From NCBI GenBank assembly GCA_011763485.2, contig JAANSK020278491.1, positions 1-20,720 of the forward strand: a stretch of 20,720 bases of DNA, given 5' to 3'. The position numbers were made by a program, and so were the translations under genes. Shown here one piece after another: positions 18,561 through 20,720 of the stretch (its first letter is position 1; every line of letters starts with the position of its first letter). The notes beneath the pieces were generated by a model. It made no database searches. It worked only from the letters and a program-made list of their open reading frames with translations, and was not told where the DNA came from. Source of the DNA: Isoetes engelmannii (taxonomy: Eukaryota > Streptophyta > Lycopodiopsida > Isoetales > Isoetaceae).

Positions 18561-19202
18561 ATCATGTTTTTTATCAAGCACAAAATTCTTTGGACCATCC
18601 GAATTCAATAAAAATACCCAGAGGAATTCGATATCTAATCCCCCAGAAGTAAAGATAAACCAGATACAGCTAGGCTGAAGAAGCATCTAACAAGGGTGGC
18701 ATTGAGAAACTATGCTGTTCGAATCTCGGGCAATTTTATCAATTTTTCTCTTGCTCCACTTTGACTCGAGCTGTACAGTGTTAGTGCATCCTAAACCTTA
18801 ATAGTCTTAGATGTCTGTCATGTAGTCTCTACTTACGATGTGCTATGAATGTTACAGACATACGAAGAACGTTAAAAAAGACTCCAGGAAGGAATTCTGA
18901 AGGGGACTTCTTTACATTAGAGGTGAGCAACGTTCTGCAAGAAATTAGCCTAGCATCAGGAATTTAACTTTGCAGAATCAGGAATCTAACCTTGTAGTTA
19001 TTGTTGGCACCGTGAGTAAAACCTTTCTCTGAGTAAAACCTTTCTTTGAATTGCCCATTATAAGCTTTCTTCTCTCTCATCCATGTTTTGTTGATACTGT
19101 TTTGTTTTGAACTGTAACATGCATTTGAATGTGTGCACTTTTAAAAGCAATTGCATGTAACATAGAATCTCTCCTTTTTTTAATCTACTCTTTTTGGTAC
19201 AG

Positions 19203-19830
19203 ATGATGAGATCCAAAAAGGATCCTCGGCAACAAGATATCTTCAAAGCTTTTCATACATCCCAATCAAGAACAGGAGAAAGAAGCATTACCTCCATCGA
19301 TGTTGAGATTGAACTATCTAATAATGGTTTAGTAAATCTTAATGCAGAACCGGATGTAGACGAGGAAGATTATTTATTTAATGAAGAATTTGACGAGTCT
19401 CAAGATGTTGATGGAACTAATGGTAAAAAAAGATTTAAAAGAGTTTGGAAACCAAGTTGGGCTGGTCTATATCCATGGAATTATTGTGTTGGAATTCCTC
19501 CTAATCAAAGAATCAAATGTAGATAGTGCGTGGAATTCAAGATGGATACACCCTACGCAAAAAGTGGAAGTTCTAATATACAAAGGGGGCATTTAGCTAC
19601 TCATGATAAATCAGATTTCCATTTTGATGTCTATGATGATGTGATGAAGTTATGGCAAGCAATTCTAGTTCTCCCAACATCTTCTGTAGAATGTGAACGT
19701 GGATTTCGTAGGCAAAACTTGATAAAGGATGACGATTGAGAATCTTTGAATCTGAAAACTCTTGAAACTTTGATGTTTTTATTATTATCATTACCTGATG
19801 TGGCAGATGCAGACTATGACATGATCTATG
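19203..19830 (+). pseudogene. hAT transposase remnant: BED finger joined to dimerisation segment
   Basis: The start at ATG 19203 sits directly after a splice-acceptor-like TTTTTGGTACAG. The first part (MRSKKDPRQQDIFKAF) is followed by an acidic stretch. A BED-type zinc finger comes next: KRVWKPSWAGLYPWNYCV, then a C-x2-C pair around 19517-19531 and a later H-x3-H (RGHLATH near 19587-19607). An in-frame TAG at 19524-19526 interrupts the finger between its two cysteines. Almost immediately afterwards comes the C-terminal hAT pattern, ILVLPTSSVECERGFRRQN (about 19660-19718). A TGA at 19737-19739 cuts the frame within this domain, and hAT-like helix sequence (ESLNLKTLETLMFLLLSLPD) continues after it. 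The whole catalytic core, normally several hundred residues, is missing. This is an internally deleted, inactive derivative. Confidence 0.65.
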
Positions 19831-20029
19831 CCGATTGAATGGATCATAAACAATGCCGCATGGTGCTATTATAAACTTCAAGCTCATTTTTATTTTGGAT
19901 ACTAATATGAAGGCTTTTATACTTCATATGCGAAATATATGTGAAGTATTTTTGCTTCTGTATCAAAGATGCGTTTGCTTGTTACATTTGGAAATCTTTT
20001 TTAGTGAATAATTGAGAAAAAAATTAACC

Positions 20030-20125
20030 TTCAAATGAACGGCATCGTGACAAAATTGCTCGTCAATATGAACGGCAACTTCAAAAGTTGCCCTTCAAAA
20101 AAATGGAGATACCACCATTCAATTT
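20030..20125. repeat. Right subterminal motif array of the hAT
   Basis: Contains TTCAAATGAACGGCA (20030-20044), TTGCTCGTCAATATGAACGGCAA (about 20057-20079), a perfect hairpin GGCAACTT-caa-AAGTTGCC (20074-20092) and CACCATTCAATT (20113-20124). The motifs are related to those at 17591-17664, read in the opposite direction. Confidence 0.5.
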
Positions 20126-20148
20126 TAAAGTTTGATGGGAAGCAAATG

Positions 20149-20580
20149 CAGATCTTGATACGACCAATAACTGGGCGTACATGTCAAATTCTAGAGGATG
20201 GAAGTCCACTGCCAATGCCATTTATGGCCTTAATCTGTTCACTGACCGTACGAAAACTAGTCCAGACTCTTCAATCAATCGCCAAGCTGGATATTGCAAT
20301 CCAAATGCAGATTGCAGAACCTTTGGTCTAGATATGTCCTTGATGTTTGAGTGTGCCTATGCGGACATCCTTGTTCATCAAGGCTTTGCAGAGTTCATCA
20401 CAAATTCATTCCTGCACTATGGCGCATGGAGCTTGGACAATTCACCCCGGAGGCCATCACCTATAAAGCAAATGTGGCCCGTGAACACTTCAATAATTCT
20501 CATCCTCACAGCACTTGTATGAACTTGCCTGGTTTTCCCTCTGATGAGGTATTGCCATCCTTTTGTCAACAGATCCAGTG
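20149..20580 (+). pseudogene. C-terminal end of the sense extra ORF after the hAT insertion
   Basis: Protein-like sequence resumes beyond the nested transposon: a W- and N-rich segment, then GYCNPNADCRTFGLDMSLMF, ECAYADILVHQGFAEFITN and SFLHYGAWSLDN. It ends shortly before the polypurine tract. Composition and position make it the last part of the retrotransposon's extra ORF. A compact cysteine-containing segment (near 20290-20325) is notable, but no known domain was recognised. Confidence 0.5.
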
Positions 20581-20584
20581 TTCT

Positions 20585-20597
20585 TTAGTGGAGGGAG
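20585..20597 (+). other. Polypurine tract
   Basis: TAGTGGAGGGAG ends directly before the 3' LTR start TGTTGGCC. This is the expected place for the plus-strand DNA primer of an LTR retrotransposon. Confidence 0.7.
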
Positions 20598-20720
20598 TGT
20601 TGGCCATGTGGTCGACCGTGTAGACAAGACCACAGGCCTTTATCTATTGTACAAGGAGGAGTCCAAGGACAAGGACACGGGCACGTCAGCCACGCCCGAT
20701 CCCACTGGCAAGGCTAGCAA
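20598..20720 (+). repeat. 3' LTR, first 123 bp (cut by window end)
   Basis: It matches the start of the 5' LTR (7330-7452) with five differences and no gaps by eye. The remainder and the right target-site duplication lie outside the window. Confidence 0.9.

Larger units (their letters stand above)
17586..20148 (+). mobile_element. Nested hAT DNA transposon, internally deleted
   Basis: This block interrupts the extra ORF of the retrotransposon, whose protein-like sequence resumes after 20148. GCAAATG occurs at both junctions (17586-17592 and 20142-20148) and is a candidate for most of an 8-bp target-site duplication. Both ends are packed with copies of a TGCCNTTCA/TGAANGGCA motif. The coding remnant at 19203-19830 has a BED-finger N-terminus and a hAT dimerisation C-terminus but no catalytic core. 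The outer limits are uncertain by a few tens of bases because terminal inverted repeats are diverged. It must be younger than the host retrotransposon. Confidence 0.7.
7330..20720 (+). mobile_element. Large Ty3/gypsy LTR retrotransposon, broken, continues past window end
   Basis: Parts in order: 5' LTR (7330-~7875), primer-binding-site-like TTTGGCGC, gag, protease, reverse transcriptase, RNase H, integrase with a GPY/F-type C-terminus, an extra region with one antisense and one long sense ORF, a polypurine tract, and the first 123 bp of the 3' LTR. The order RT-RNase H-integrase identifies Ty3/gypsy. No chromodomain is seen and there is a long extra 3' region, which point to the Tat/Athila side of the family. 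No second (archaeal-type) RNase H was recognised. Without the nested hAT the internal part is about 10 kb. Roughly half a dozen reading-frame breaks suggest it cannot function on its own. The visible LTR overlap differs at 5 of 123 positions, a modest age. Confidence 0.9.

Noticed and set aside
19920-19955. Hairpin ATACTTCATAT...ATATGTGAAGTAT as a structured RNA or terminator
   Set aside because: Short and bulged, in AT-rich sequence of a dead transposon; no supporting context.
17642-20098. A 12-base direct repeat GTTGCCCTTCAA at 17642-17653 and 20087-20098 as the hAT target-site duplication
   Set aside because: Both copies lie inside the terminal motif arrays, where this motif recurs many times, and 12 bp is too long for hAT. 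GCAAATG at the outer junctions fits better.

Overview
The window reads as repeat-rich intergenic DNA of a land plant, most likely a species with a large genome. I see no intact host gene, rRNA, tRNA or CRISPR. The plant call rests on a non-chromodomain Ty3/gypsy element with a large extra 3' region (as in the Tat/Athila group), BED-type hAT transposons, and primer-binding sites of the TTTGGCG type.

Layout. 1-~1690: AT-rich relic of a hAT transposon on the minus strand, keeping the C-terminal dimerisation region (201-845). ~1690-3401: truncated minus-strand Ty3/gypsy relic with a candidate LTR (3099-3401), primer-binding site and gag with two zinc knuckles. 3402-4500: no gene I can support. 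4500-5280: a G-rich tract and a cluster of direct and inverted repeats with two opposed primer-binding-site-like motifs. 5589-6143: six tandem units of about 72-111 bp. 6144-7329: AT-rich DNA with a short tandem repeat and two copies of a SINE-like unit. 7330 to beyond the window end: one large Ty3/gypsy retrotransposon on the plus strand, with 5' LTR, gag, protease, RT, RNase H, integrase, a 4-kb extra region, polypurine tract and the first 123 bp of the 3' LTR. A second hAT relic of about 2.5 kb (~17586-20148) is nested inside its 3' ORF.

The most interesting part is the extra region (13986-20597) of the large element. It has an antisense ORF of 110 codons (14435 to 14103) with a good minus-strand TATA box about 83 bp upstream. 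About 360 bp away on the other side lies a plus-strand TATA box and a CT-rich leader in front of a long sense ORF encoding a proline/alanine-rich linker, coiled coils and unrecognised globular regions. The layout resembles a divergent two-gene cassette carried by a retrotransposon. Extra sense or antisense ORFs are known in Tat-lineage elements, but I do not recognise these proteins.

Age and state. The aligned start of the two LTRs differs at 5 of 123 positions (about 4%), so the element is neither brand new nor ancient. Its coding regions carry roughly half a dozen interruptions and it looks dead. The nested hAT must be younger than the retrotransposon insertion. It has lost its catalytic core but keeps a duplicated leader with splice-donor-like sites, a broken BED zinc finger and a dimerisation segment.
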